Of a stretch of 64,000 bases of DNA, positions 16,911 through 25,909 are shown one piece after another; within the stretch, counting starts at the first letter, position 1, and each line of letters begins with the position of its first letter. The DNA comes from Pedobacter mendelii (GTDB taxonomy: Bacteria; Bacteroidota; Bacteroidia; Sphingobacteriales; Sphingobacteriaceae). Under the pieces are notes generated by a model that saw nothing but the letters and a program-made list of their open reading frames with translations, did no database searches and had not been told where the DNA came from. The stretch is from NCBI RefSeq assembly GCF_014635725.1, contig NZ_BMDJ01000012.1, positions 1-64,000 of the forward strand, written 5' to 3'. Made by a program: the position numbers and the translations under genes.

Positions 16911-17330
16911 ATGAATGCAAACTTAGAAATCATTTCAGATTTAAAGACCTTTATTACATTGTCGGCTACACAGCCGGATTTAAAAGGGCAAAAGGTTGCT
17001 ACCATTATGCAGGATTTCTATATCACATTCTTTCCGTCTAACCTACAGGAAATCATAGCCAAACAATGCGAAAATCAACTGATCAGTATTAATAAAAATA
17101 GAAAGCATAATTATAAAATCAATCGTAATATCGCCTTTGGAATGATGAAAAACAGAATTGTAGAAGTGTTCATGGTCTGCAATCCTGAAAAGATTTTACA
17201 GCACTTGGAAGATTTATTTATACAACATATTGAACCTGTCAGGCTCGGACGGAAATATGCTCATCAGCGAGTAACTGTCAAAGCAAGAAGCAAATACCAA
17301 GCGCTAACTAATTATAAAAGGGCTTTATAG
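16911..17330 (+). CDS. hypothetical protein
   Basis: A 139-residue basic protein that I do not recognise. It has no signal peptide or membrane span. The C-terminus is rich in Arg, Lys and Tyr (GRKYAHQRVTVKARSKY), which might bind nucleic acid. It stands alone between the MscS gene and a convergent dehydrogenase, and is preceded by a small GC-rich hairpin at 16860-16880. A regular amino-acid composition supports it being real. Confidence 0.55.
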   Translation: MNANLEIISDLKTFITLSATQPDLKGQKVATIMQDFYITFFPSNLQEIIAKQCENQLISINKNRKHNYKINRNIAFGMMKNRIVEVFMVCNPEKILQHLEDLFIQHIEPVRLGRKYAHQRVTVKARSKYQALTNYKRAL

Positions 17331-17390
17331 TGGTTAGAATTGACGCTAAACAACTGTTGGTTAAAGATTATTTTATGATAAAACTTTAAT

Positions 17391-18170
17391 CTATCGAGAT
17401 CCTTGCGCCCGGTTCAAATGCAAGCCTCCGTCTATTATTTGAGTTGTGCCCGTAATGTAACTGGCATCATCCGAAGCAAAAAAAACAGCGGCTTTTGCAA
17501 CATCTAATGGCGTTCCTGATATTTTTGCAGGAATACGTTGCTCTAAATCCTTGCGATAGTCGGTATCGTCAACTGCCTTTTGGTTCATTCTGGTAAGAAT
17601 CATGCCCGGAGCTATGTTATTGACCGTTATTTGCTTATCGGCGAGCTCCATTGCTAATGAACGACTAAGTCCTCGAACGCCTGATTTAGAGGCACAATAA
17701 TCTGTTTTTCCGGGACTTACAACATCTTCATGAATGGATGTGATATTAATAATGCGCCCATGGCCGCCCTGTTGAAGCCTATGTAAAACAAACTTTTTAC
17801 AGCAAAGAAAAGTGCCGAATAGATTTATTCTCACAGTATTCTCAAATTCTTCAAAACTAAGTTGATGAATATATTTGTCGACACTTCTAACACCGGCACT
17901 ATTCACCAATATATCTATATTCGGAAAATGCTCAAGGGCTGTATTGTACAAACTCTCAACAGATTCAGGATTACTTACATCGGATTGAACAATAATGCCC
18001 TTGCGTCCGGTTTGTTTGACCTTGGCTAAGGTAGCTTGAGCTGCCGCTTCGTCATTCAAATAAGTAATAATAATGTCGGCACCGTTAAGGGCAAATTCAG
18101 CAGCAATACTCTGTCCTATTCCAGATTCGCCTCCAGTAACCAAAGCGGTTTTATTAATAAGTGTTGTCAT
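17391..18170 (-). CDS. SDR family oxidoreductase (3-oxoacyl-ACP reductase/glucose dehydrogenase type)
   Basis: A 259-residue classical SDR. The cofactor loop is TGGESGIG at residues 12-19, NSAG stands in place of NNAG at 90-93, and the catalytic set is Ser145, Tyr158 and Lys162 (YCASK). The C-terminus has the usual PG motif (NNIAPGMILT) and DGG (IIDGGLHL). Length and motifs fit the FabG or glucose 1-dehydrogenase group. The substrate cannot be assigned. It is a single gene, convergent with 16911-17330. Confidence 0.9.
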   Translation of the reverse strand: MTTLINKTALVTGGESGIGQSIAAEFALNGADIIITYLNDEAAAQATLAKVKQTGRKGIIVQSDVSNPESVESLYNTALEHFPNIDILVNSAGVRSVDKYIHQLSFEEFENTVRINLFGTFLCCKKFVLHRLQQGGHGRIINITSIHEDVVSPGKTDYCASKSGVRGLSRSLAMELADKQITVNNIAPGMILTRMNQKAVDDTDYRKDLEQRIPAKISGTPLDVAKAAVFFASDDASYITGTTQIIDGGLHLNRAQGSR

Positions 18171-18504
18171 ATAACGAATATAAGTTTACGCGACTAATAT
18201 AACGTTATCAATAATAACGGCACTCAACAAGTAGCAGTTTCGGCAATAAACGGCTACTTGAAAATGTTATTTAGCTTAACTTAATGACATTGGAGGCAAT
18301 CCCCCTTTGCATATTCATGGGCTAGGAGCGGCTAAGCTCTCAGGCTACTTATCAGTTAAGTTATATCTTCCAAGCTGATTAAAATGAATAACAGGATAGC
18401 CAAGTTTTCCAGTGCAAGTACCTGTTTTATTACTTGGTTTGGGAAGATTAATCAGGGTTAAATAGTATTTTTGTAGCTTTAATAATTGAAGAAAAATCCT
18501 TTAA
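18171..18504. promoter_or_regulatory. intergenic region with nhaA promoter candidate
   Basis: This is the gap between divergent genes. TATTTTTG at 18466-18473 fits the Bacteroidota -7 box TAnnTTTG. The nearest TTG (18439-18441) is 24 bp upstream, a little far for the -33 element. The box is ~30 bp before the nhaA start. Nothing else is recognised. Confidence 0.45.
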
Positions 18505-19839
18505 ATGAATAGCCTTCCAAAAAGCCCGATAGAAAAAATAATAGCCCCAGTTAGTCGTTTTGTTCATCTGGAATATACTAGTGGAATCGTTTTACTCATT
18601 AGCGTGGTCATAGCGATTATATGGGCAAATTCAGATTTTGGGGAATCTTATCATCATTTATGGGAAATGCATTTTAAAGTTGGTATCGGTGAGCATCTGC
18701 TTGATAAACCTTTGCACACCTGGATCAATGATGGGCTGATGGCACTCTTTTTTTTCGTCATTGGTCTAGAGCTCAAACGCGAATTTATGGAAGGCGAGCT
18801 TTCGACTTTTTCAAAGGCCCTGCTGCCTATGACTGCGGCACTCGGTGGAATGCTTGTTCCTGCAGGAATCTATTACTTCATTAACCAGGGTACGGGCGCT
18901 GAACACGGCTGGGGTATTCCGATGGCTACTGATATTGCATTTGCATTAGCCCTGCTATCAATGGCAGGCAAACACATTCCGGGCAGCATCAAGGTTTTCC
19001 TATCGGCACTGGCTGTAGCTGATGACCTGGGTGCAGTACTGGTAATTGCCTTTTTTTATACCGGGCAGGTAAACTTTGTCGCTCTTGGCATTGCCGGACT
19101 ATTTTTGCTGATTCTAATCGTTGGTAATGCAATGGGAATAAGAAACAGCGCATTTTACCTCATTGTAGGTATTGCCGTGTGGATTGGGTTTATGCTTTCT
19201 GGTGTTCACGCCACCCTCGCTGGGGTACTGGTGGCCTTTACCATACCGGCAAGGACACGTATAGATGAAGAGGTCTATTCCAATTCCCTTCGTAAGTTGA
19301 CTGATGATTTCGATCGTGAGATACCAAGCAACAGTACCCTTACCACGCCAGACCAGCACCTGACCATACAAAAAGTGAAACATTTAAGCCTCGCGGCGGA
19401 AACTCCCCTTCAAAAGATTGAGCATGCCCTGCATCCCTATGTGGCCTTTCTCATCATGCCACTATTTGCACTAGCCAACTCCGGGATCATCATTGGTGCT
19501 GATTTTTTCTCTGCTATTGTAAATCCAGTTTCAATAGGAGTAGCAGCAGGTTTGGTTGTGGGCAAATTTACAGGCATATTGCTGTTTTGTTTTGTGATGG
19601 TCAAACTGGGTATTGCCAAATTGCCTGATGGTGGAACCTGGATGCATATGACAGGGGTCGCATTGCTTGCAGGGATAGGCTTTACCATGTCCCTCTTTAT
19701 TAGCGGACTTGCTTTTTCTAATCCTGAATATGTGGAACAGGCCAAGTATGGGATATTAATTGCCTCTGTAATAGCAGGCATATTTGGAATACTGGTGCTA
19801 AGAGGAACCGGCTCAAATCAAATTAACTCAAAGAAATAA
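18505..19839 (+). CDS. nhaA: Na+/H+ antiporter NhaA
   Basis: A 444-residue NhaA antiporter of the inner membrane, which extrudes Na+ (or Li+) in exchange for protons. Family landmarks are FFFVIGLELKREF near 82-94, Asp143 (ATDIAFAL), and the paired Asp173-Asp174 (VADDLGAVLV) that bind the ion, equivalent to Asp133, Asp163 and Asp164 in E. coli. Eleven or twelve hydrophobic segments are visible. A hydrophilic loop of ~50 residues after residue ~250 (RIDEEVYSN... to LQKIEHALHP) is longer than in E. coli and common in NhaA of other phyla. The next gene, a DUF389 membrane protein, follows after 4 bp, so both are in one operon. Confidence 0.96.
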   Translation: MNSLPKSPIEKIIAPVSRFVHLEYTSGIVLLISVVIAIIWANSDFGESYHHLWEMHFKVGIGEHLLDKPLHTWINDGLMALFFFVIGLELKREFMEGELSTFSKALLPMTAALGGMLVPAGIYYFINQGTGAEHGWGIPMATDIAFALALLSMAGKHIPGSIKVFLSALAVADDLGAVLVIAFFYTGQVNFVALGIAGLFLLILIVGNAMGIRNSAFYLIVGIAVWIGFMLSGVHATLAGVLVAFTIPARTRIDEEVYSNSLRKLTDDFDREIPSNSTLTTPDQHLTIQKVKHLSLAAETPLQKIEHALHPYVAFLIMPLFALANSGIIIGADFFSAIVNPVSIGVAAGLVVGKFTGILLFCFVMVKLGIAKLPDGGTWMHMTGVALLAGIGFTMSLFISGLAFSNPEYVEQAKYGILIASVIAGIFGILVLRGTGSNQINSKK

Positions 19840-19843
19840 CGGT

Positions 19844-21175
19844 ATGAGAGATAAAGAATCAGGACTAAGCAGTTATATTAGATTATTTTTTCAGCACAGG
19901 TTTAACCTGCACCTGGACAAGGCCAACGAGGAAGAGGTTGTGGCGGCCATCAAAACCAATACGATCTTTGTTGGGTCAAGTCTCTGGACCCTGATATTTG
20001 CCATATTCATTGCCTCCATTGGACTAAACGTAAACTCTACCGCGGTAATAATCGGTGCCATGCTTATCTCCCCCTTGATGGGGCCAATCATTGGCGTTGG
20101 GCTGGGTATAGGAACCAACGATCTGGCTTTGGTAAGGAAGGGCGGACGAAACCTATTGATTGCCGCAATAATCAGTATTGCCACCTCCACTTTGTATTTT
20201 TATATTACGCCCCTGCATGATGCCCAGAGTGAACTTCTGGCAAGGACAACTCCCTCAATATGGGATGTGTTTATCGCATTTTTCGGCGGCCTGGCAGGCG
20301 CAATAGCGGTGACGAGAAAAGAGAAAAGCAATGTAATTCCAGGGGTTGCCATTGCTACCGCACTAATGCCCCCATTGTGTACTGCTGGCTTTGGACTTGC
20401 CGCGGGTAACCTATTGTTTTTTGCCGGCGCAATGTATCTATTTTTTATCAACAGCCTGTTCATTTGTATTTCCACCTATCTGATCGTTCGTTTCCTGAAA
20501 TTTAACAAAAAACATTTTGAGGACAAAAATACAGAGAAAAGGGTGTCAAAGTATATCCTCATTACCGTATTGCTAACCATTCTACCCAGCATTTATCTCG
20601 CTTACGGCATTGTGCAGAAAAGTATCTTTGAGAACAGTGCACAGCGCTTTGTTCGTGAGGAATTTAATTTTAGCAATACTCAGGTTGTTAATAAAAGTTT
20701 CAGGTACTCCAGGAAATCCAAAGAGATAGACTTACTTCTGATCGGTGCAGAGCTGACGAAAACGGCCATTGATAGCATACAATCCAAATTGTCTGCATAC
20801 AAACTGCAGGGTACCCGACTGATCATTCGCCAGGGACTGGATGCCCGGGCAAATGTAGATTTCTCGCAAATCAAGGCCAGTATCATGGAGGATGTTTTTA
20901 ACCGGGATTCCCTGGCAATAAAAAAAATAGCTGGGACTAAGAATGAAAGCGGATTTCCTGAAATCCGCGAAGAAATCAAGAGCCTGTTTCCGGCCATAAA
21001 GAGCTATAGTGTCGCCAAGACTATTTTTATGAATACCGATACCCTTAAAAAGGATACCGTTCTTCAGTTTACCGCTATCCTCAATAGTAAAATGCCGTCA
21101 TCGGAGAAAAGCAGAATGGAAAAATGGCTTAGGGCAAGGCTAAGCGCTGATAAGCTTAAAATCGTTTTGGAATAG
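19844..21175 (+). CDS. DUF389 (TIGR00341-type) membrane protein
   Basis: A 443-residue inner-membrane protein. The N-terminal half has about six membrane helices and carries the DUF389 signature (VIIGAMLISPLMGPIIGVGL, then ATALMPPLCTAGFGLA). The C-terminal ~200 residues (from ~235) are soluble and of unknown function. The molecular role of DUF389 is not established. Its start is 4 bp after nhaA, so the two are translationally linked and may work together in ion homeostasis; that is inference. Confidence 0.88.
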   Translation: MRDKESGLSSYIRLFFQHRFNLHLDKANEEEVVAAIKTNTIFVGSSLWTLIFAIFIASIGLNVNSTAVIIGAMLISPLMGPIIGVGLGIGTNDLALVRKGGRNLLIAAIISIATSTLYFYITPLHDAQSELLARTTPSIWDVFIAFFGGLAGAIAVTRKEKSNVIPGVAIATALMPPLCTAGFGLAAGNLLFFAGAMYLFFINSLFICISTYLIVRFLKFNKKHFEDKNTEKRVSKYILITVLLTILPSIYLAYGIVQKSIFENSAQRFVREEFNFSNTQVVNKSFRYSRKSKEIDLLLIGAELTKTAIDSIQSKLSAYKLQGTRLIIRQGLDARANVDFSQIKASIMEDVFNRDSLAIKKIAGTKNESGFPEIREEIKSLFPAIKSYSVAKTIFMNTDTLKKDTVLQFTAILNSKMPSSEKSRMEKWLRARLSADKLKIVLE

Positions 21176-21280
21176 TGGGAAAACCAGAACAGATTGTCCC
21201 CTCTTACCAGAAATAAATATGCTATAAAGTTTTGCTTTTCATTGTATTAGCAATTTGGTTGGTAGGCATCAAATGCATTT

Positions 21281-21440
21281 AGAGCATGTTTAACTTATAT
21301 TGTGAAAATGTTTATCGTTTATTTTTTGAGCGGAATAAGGCAAATGTTGCAGAGATAACCAGCATATCTCGAAATATTTAACGATTTTGCAGCCGAAAAG
21401 TAGCATATACAAATTATTAGATAAATTTTAAACAGGCTCT
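21281..21440 (+). mobile_element. MITE-like element, copy A
   Basis: A 160-bp element with inverted ends: left AGAGCATGTTTAA and right TTTAAACAGGCTCT. The same sequence in reverse orientation lies at 25651-25808 and aligns along the whole length with scattered substitutions. It has no coding frame. Ends plus an internal short palindrome (agata...tatct) fit a miniature inverted-repeat element. A target duplication is not clear. It lies just upstream of the GH32 gene and may hold its promoter. Confidence 0.75.
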
Positions 21441-21459
21441 TATCCTTTAAAATTATAAT

Positions 21460-22947
21460 ATGAATAATATAAGATTGATTCTAGTGGTGTTTTTAGGATT
21501 ACAAATTAGTAACCTGTCTGCGCAAGACTTTAGGCCAAAATTTCATTTTTCGCCTAAAGCACATTGGATGAACGATCCTAATGGAATGATTTACCACAAT
21601 GGTGTTTATCATTTATTCTATCAGTATTATCCAAACAGCACAAAGTGGGGGCCAATGCATTGGGGTCATGCTACAAGCAAGGATTTATTTCAATGGCAGG
21701 AAAAATCAATAGCGCTTTATCCTGATAGTTTGGGAATGATTTTCTCTGGAAGTGCAGTGCTCGATGAAAATAATACCGCCGGCTTTGGAAAAAATGCAAT
21801 GGTAGCAATTTTCACACATCATAACTCAGAAATTGAAAAAGCTAAAACGGGCTTACATGAATACCAAAGCATTGCCTATAGTACTGATGAAGGTGAAAGC
21901 TGGAAAAAATATAAAGGAAATCCAGTGCTGCCAAACCCTGGAATTACAGATTTTAGAGATCCTAAAGTAATGTGGTTTGAAAAAGGAAAGAAGTGGGTTA
22001 TGACCCTTGCCACTAAAGATAGGGTTACCTTTTATTCTTCGCCTGATTTGAAAGATTGGAAAAAAGAAAGTGACTTTGGGAACAATCTTGGCGCTCATGG
22101 TGGTGTTTGGGAATGTCCTGATCTTTTTCCTTTAACTTACAATGGCGAAACCAAGTGGATACTTATGGTTAGTATAAATCCGGGTGGTCCAAATGGAGGC
22201 TCAGCAACTCAATATTTTACCGGAAGTTTTGATGGAACAACTTTTTTGCCAGATTCTAAAAAAGAAAAATGGGTTGATTACGGAACCGATAACTATGCGG
22301 GTGTAACGTGGTCTAATACCGGCAAGCGAAAAATTTTTATCGGCTGGATGAACAACTGGCAATATGCAGATCTGGTTCCTACAAAGGAGTGGAGGGGAGC
22401 GACTACATTGCCTCGCGAACTGGGTTTAAATAAAATTAACAATGAATTCTATTTAACATCTATTCCTGTAAAAGAAATTACACCTTTACTTACGCCTATC
22501 GGAAAGAAAAAATCTTTATCTTTTGATAAAAAAATTAATCTGTCAGAAACGGTTAAACAACTGAATGGATGTTTTAAACTCAGTTTAACTTTTGATGCTT
22601 CTGAAAGCTTCTCTATTAACCTCGGAAACAATAAAGGTGAAAAACTGATGGTTGGTTATGATAGCAAATTAAATAGCTACTATATCGATAGAACTGAAGC
22701 AGGTATTTCAAATTTTGAAAAAGGCTTCGCTAAAAAGCACTCTGCGCCACGAATTTCCAATTCGCAAACTGGTAAATTGGATTTAATATTAGATGCCGCA
22801 TCAATAGAAGTTTTTGCAGATGAAGGAATAACCAGCATCACAGATACATTCTTCCCTACATCGCCAATAAATAAATTAGAAATTAGTAAAAGCGGTATTA
22901 AGCCGATAACAGATATCGCATTATCAAGCATATCATTACGTAAGTGA
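21460..22947 (+). CDS. GH32 glycoside hydrolase (levanase/invertase type)
   Basis: A 495-residue secreted fructosidase that cleaves sucrose or beta-fructans (inulin or levan). A signal peptide ends at LSAQ. The GH32 five-bladed propeller motifs are all present: nucleophile Asp39 in HWMNDPNG, transition-state stabiliser Asp167 in FRDP, and acid/base Glu218 in WECPD. The last ~150 residues form the usual C-terminal beta sandwich. The start codon lies 19 bp after MITE copy A. There is no linked fructose transporter or SusC/D pair, so exo-acting hydrolysis with uptake elsewhere is likely. Substrate (sucrose versus fructan) cannot be decided. Confidence 0.95.
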   Translation: MNNIRLILVVFLGLQISNLSAQDFRPKFHFSPKAHWMNDPNGMIYHNGVYHLFYQYYPNSTKWGPMHWGHATSKDLFQWQEKSIALYPDSLGMIFSGSAVLDENNTAGFGKNAMVAIFTHHNSEIEKAKTGLHEYQSIAYSTDEGESWKKYKGNPVLPNPGITDFRDPKVMWFEKGKKWVMTLATKDRVTFYSSPDLKDWKKESDFGNNLGAHGGVWECPDLFPLTYNGETKWILMVSINPGGPNGGSATQYFTGSFDGTTFLPDSKKEKWVDYGTDNYAGVTWSNTGKRKIFIGWMNNWQYADLVPTKEWRGATTLPRELGLNKINNEFYLTSIPVKEITPLLTPIGKKKSLSFDKKINLSETVKQLNGCFKLSLTFDASESFSINLGNNKGEKLMVGYDSKLNSYYIDRTEAGISNFEKGFAKKHSAPRISNSQTGKLDLILDAASIEVFADEGITSITDTFFPTSPINKLEISKSGIKPITDIALSSISLRK

Positions 22948-22997
22948 TAAAAATTTAAATTGGTTTAATACTTTTCATCGGCTTTCAAAATGTATAG

Positions 22998-23573
22998 CTA
23001 ATCAGCTGCATAAACCGCTGTAAATTTTGAAAGCCCTACACTTAAATAACTTAAGTACTCTAAAGAGAGAATTAAAGCGCCAGAAAGGTAAGGCTCGTAA
23101 CTTTTTGGTTTTACAATTTGAAGGATATTTCTTTTTTTAAAGTAGTGATCTTCGCAAAAAAGATTGAACAGATCGAATCGGCTTTCGAGGTTGTTCATCG
23201 CTAAAATAAATGCTGCAGTTTCGCCAGTAGGTATAAAACAATTGCATTTTGTATCACAAACACCTCCAAATTCAGTGAAATTCTTATCTAAATTTTTATT
23301 TTTTATTAAGAAAACATCAAGCATTTGTGGTCTGATGTGTGGTGCCAAACTTAATAATAAAACAATCCTTTCGGCAATACTGGTTTGGTCTCGCTTAATT
23401 ACTTCTGCATAAAAAGATTCATCTTTAGTGATATCAGGAGGTGGAATATCGTAAATGCTTTGGTAGGGAGCTTCCTGCTCAAAATACAATTTTATGCTGG
23501 TATCAATAACTTTTGAAAGCCAGTCTAACTCACGAGTTAAAGCATGAGCATTTTTTTTAATGATGCCTTTCAT
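22998..23573 (-). CDS. orphan N-terminal domain resembling contractile-injection-system ATPases
   Basis: A 191-residue soluble protein. Its middle reads LLLSLAPHIRPQMLDVFLIK, then FTEFGG, then FIPTGETAAFILAMNN, then SRFDLFNLF. In my knowledge of the family this matches the winged-helix N-terminal domain of the AAA+ ATPase found with extracellular contractile injection systems (LAPHLRPQxLD...FTEFGG...GFLPTGET). Here the protein stops where the AAA+ domain should begin, and Walker motifs are absent. No sheath, tube or baseplate genes are in the window. It may be a truncated relic or a stand-alone domain protein. A Cys pair (CDTKCNC) is inserted in the glycine loop. Confidence 0.55.
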   Translation of the reverse strand: MKGIIKKNAHALTRELDWLSKVIDTSIKLYFEQEAPYQSIYDIPPPDITKDESFYAEVIKRDQTSIAERIVLLLSLAPHIRPQMLDVFLIKNKNLDKNFTEFGGVCDTKCNCFIPTGETAAFILAMNNLESRFDLFNLFCEDHYFKKRNILQIVKPKSYEPYLSGALILSLEYLSYLSVGLSKFTAVYAAD

Positions 23574-23697
23574 GAAAACTTATTTTAATTCTTAAATTAA
23601 GTTAAGAACTTTTAATCATTTAAACTATACTTAAATTTCAGTATATTCCTAAATAGACTATTAATAAGTTTTTTTTTGCAATAAAGTCATCCTGTAT

Positions 23698-24798
23698 TTA
23701 AAATTCAAACTCCAATTGATTGTTATCTTCCTTTTCTAATGGCAAATCCTCATAAAACCTAGATAATGTAATGCCAAGTAACCTCACTTTCATTAAACCT
23801 ATATCTGCTTCATTAAGCAGTTTAATGGCTTCACAGTAAATTATATCCGATTTATTTATTGGGTTTGAAAAGGAACGACTTCGGGTAATTTGTTTAAAAT
23901 CCTCGAATTTAATTTTCAATGTAATGGTTTTACCTTTTAATTGATGTTTTTCTAAACGATTAGCCACTGTAACGCTAATTTGTTGCAATAAACTATGCAT
24001 TACCGAATCTTCATCAGTATCTTCAGCAAAAGTATCTTCGGCACCGACGGATTTTGTTTCGCGATGCGATTGCACAGGACGATCATCAATTCCCCTAACA
24101 ACTTTATAATAAAACTTTCCTGATTTTCCGAATTGGGCAAGGAGCTGATCTTCTGTTAACTTTTTTAAATCAGCCCCAGTATTAATCTGCATAGCTTTCA
24201 TTCGGGCGGCAGTAACTTTACCAACACCGAAAAATTTTTCTACAGGGAGCTTTTCCATAAACCCTTTAATTTTTGATGGCCCGATAAAAGTTAAGCCATC
24301 GGGTTTATTCATATCAGATGCAATTTTTGCTACAAACTTATTAACCGAAACGCCTGCAGAAGCAGTAAGGTTTAATTCGTTTTTAATTGCATTTTTTATT
24401 GATTGGGCAATATCAATTGCAGAACCAATACCTAATTTATCTTCTGTAACATCCAGATAGGCTTCATCTAAAGAGAGTGGTTCGATAATATCTGTATATC
24501 TGCTAAAAATTTCTCTAATGCTTTTTGATGCAGATGTATATGCATCAAACCTTGGGTAAACGAAAATTGCCGTAGGGCAGAGTTGGTAGGCTTTACTGCA
24601 TGACATCGCCGATCGAATTCCATATTGCCTGGCTTCGTAACTGGCTGTTGCCACAACGCCTCTGCTATCAGGTTTTCCGCCTACAACTAAAGGTTTGCCG
24701 CGGTATTCTGGAAAATCCCTTTGTTCTACAGATGCATAAAATGCATCCATATCAATATGAATTATCTTTCTTAAAACCGATGCACTTTGTTCAGACAT
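23698..24798 (-). CDS. dinB: DNA polymerase IV (DinB)
   Basis: A 366-residue Y-family translesion DNA polymerase that extends across damaged template at the cost of fidelity. The first catalytic Asp16 is in HIDMDAFYASVE; Asp111 and Glu112 lie in SLDEAYLDV. Finger and thumb regions with helix-hairpin-helix (FFGVGKVTAARM) and the little-finger domain are complete. The C-terminal tail NNQLEFEF is a typical beta-clamp binding motif. The gene is monocistronic by spacing, with the next downstream gene 124 bp away. No clear LexA-type site was seen upstream. Confidence 0.97.
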   Translation of the reverse strand: MSEQSASVLRKIIHIDMDAFYASVEQRDFPEYRGKPLVVGGKPDSRGVVATASYEARQYGIRSAMSCSKAYQLCPTAIFVYPRFDAYTSASKSIREIFSRYTDIIEPLSLDEAYLDVTEDKLGIGSAIDIAQSIKNAIKNELNLTASAGVSVNKFVAKIASDMNKPDGLTFIGPSKIKGFMEKLPVEKFFGVGKVTAARMKAMQINTGADLKKLTEDQLLAQFGKSGKFYYKVVRGIDDRPVQSHRETKSVGAEDTFAEDTDEDSVMHSLLQQISVTVANRLEKHQLKGKTITLKIKFEDFKQITRSRSFSNPINKSDIIYCEAIKLLNEADIGLMKVRLLGITLSRFYEDLPLEKEDNNQLEFEF

Positions 24799-25008
24799 TT
24801 AATCTTCTAAATTCCTAATTTTTATTTTCAAAATTTAAAAAGATTTTTTTCTTTACAAAGGAAAGGATGAAGCATTAAAGTAGTGAATATAAAACCTTGA
24901 ATAAGGAACCATTTTGTGAACAGTTAAAGTCAAATAAAAACTAAATTGCTAGCTAATTTGTAGAATAGAGGAGGCTTTCTCATAAATCAATTTATCTTTG
25001 AATCTAGT

Positions 25009-25076
25009 CACGTTGAGCTTGTCGAAACGCCTAAATGGGCAATTTTGCAAGTCCTTCGACAGGCTTAGGATGACAT
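25009..25076. repeat. dispersed hairpin repeat
   Basis: The tract reads tgagcttgtcgaa (25014-25026) and later ttcgacaggctta (25055-25067), an imperfect inverted pair within the common repeat GTTGAGCTTGTCGAA ... CCTTCGACAGGCTTAGGATGACA. Such units are dispersed in many bacterial genomes, notably in Bacteroidota. It lies between dinB and the receiver gene and may help end transcription. Confidence 0.6.
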
Positions 25077-25101
25077 TTCGTATTTTTGAGACAGGCCTTT
25101 A

Positions 25102-25461
25102 TTAGTTTAATAAATGCGTAACCTTATTTAGCAGAGAATCCATTTCAAATGGTTTCTCCATAAAATCATTAGCTCCTGCATCAAGTGCAGATTGCTTGAT
25201 ATCACGGCTAGCAGAAATCATTAAAATTGGTATTTCTTTAAAAATAGGATCGTTTTTGAGCTGTTTGCAAATATCTCTGCTATCGTGACCGCTCATCCAA
25301 ATATCAAGAAGAATTAAATCTGGTTTATTTTTAACTGCATCTATAACAGCACCTCCATCATATGTAAAATCAACTTCATAACCCATTACTTGCAATATCA
25401 TTGTAACCGCGTCAACTATTCCTTCATCATCATCTGCAATAAGTATTCGTTTATTTTCCAT
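25102..25461 (-). CDS. response regulator receiver
   Basis: A 119-residue single-domain receiver. Acidic residues Asp10-12, phospho-acceptor Asp53 (LILLDIWM), Ser83 (MISAS) and Lys103 (MEKPF) are conserved. There is no output domain. The DSRDICKQLK segment is of the type found with chemotaxis-like or hybrid-kinase partners. No kinase gene is adjacent, so its partner is elsewhere. It is the first gene of a loose minus-strand series with dinB. Confidence 0.9.
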   Translation of the reverse strand: MENKRILIADDDEGIVDAVTMILQVMGYEVDFTYDGGAVIDAVKNKPDLILLDIWMSGHDSRDICKQLKNDPIFKEIPILMISASRDIKQSALDAGANDFMEKPFEMDSLLNKVTHLLN

Positions 25462-25650
25462 CCATTTGTTACTATTACGAAGTTTACCGGTATAGCGCGG
25501 TATTGTATTATAATTATTTTTGTTTATTACTAATAGTTTAAATCAGTGTTTTGTTTTGTAAAAATAAATTATTTTTTTTCTTATCACCTAAAGTAAAACA
25601 GTGCATTCACTTATACATAAATTGATAGCATTCTAATAGTAATTATAGTA

Positions 25651-25808
25651 AGGGCCTGTTTAAAATTCATCTAATAATTTGTTTATGCTTCTTTTCGGCT
25701 TCAACATCGTTAAATATTTCGAGATAGGATAACTATCTCTGCAACGTTTCCCTTGTTTTGCTCAAAAAATAAGTGATAAACATTTTCAATATAAATTAAA
25801 CAGGCTAT
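25651..25808 (-). mobile_element. MITE-like element, copy B (inverted)
   Basis: A 158-bp element that is the reverse complement of 21281-21440 over its whole length with scattered changes. Ends read agggcctgtttaaa and ttaaacaggctat. It lies ~100 bp upstream of the LacI regulator. The flanking 25462-25650 and 25809-25909 are AT-rich with no gene. The pair of inverted copies brackets 21441-25650. Confidence 0.75.
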
Positions 25809-25909
25809 AAGATGGGGACATTGATTTAAAAAATTATCACTGCATTTAGAATTTTAATATTTTATATTTACGGCATAGTTTTTCTAACAATTAGGTTTTA
25901 AAACCAAAA

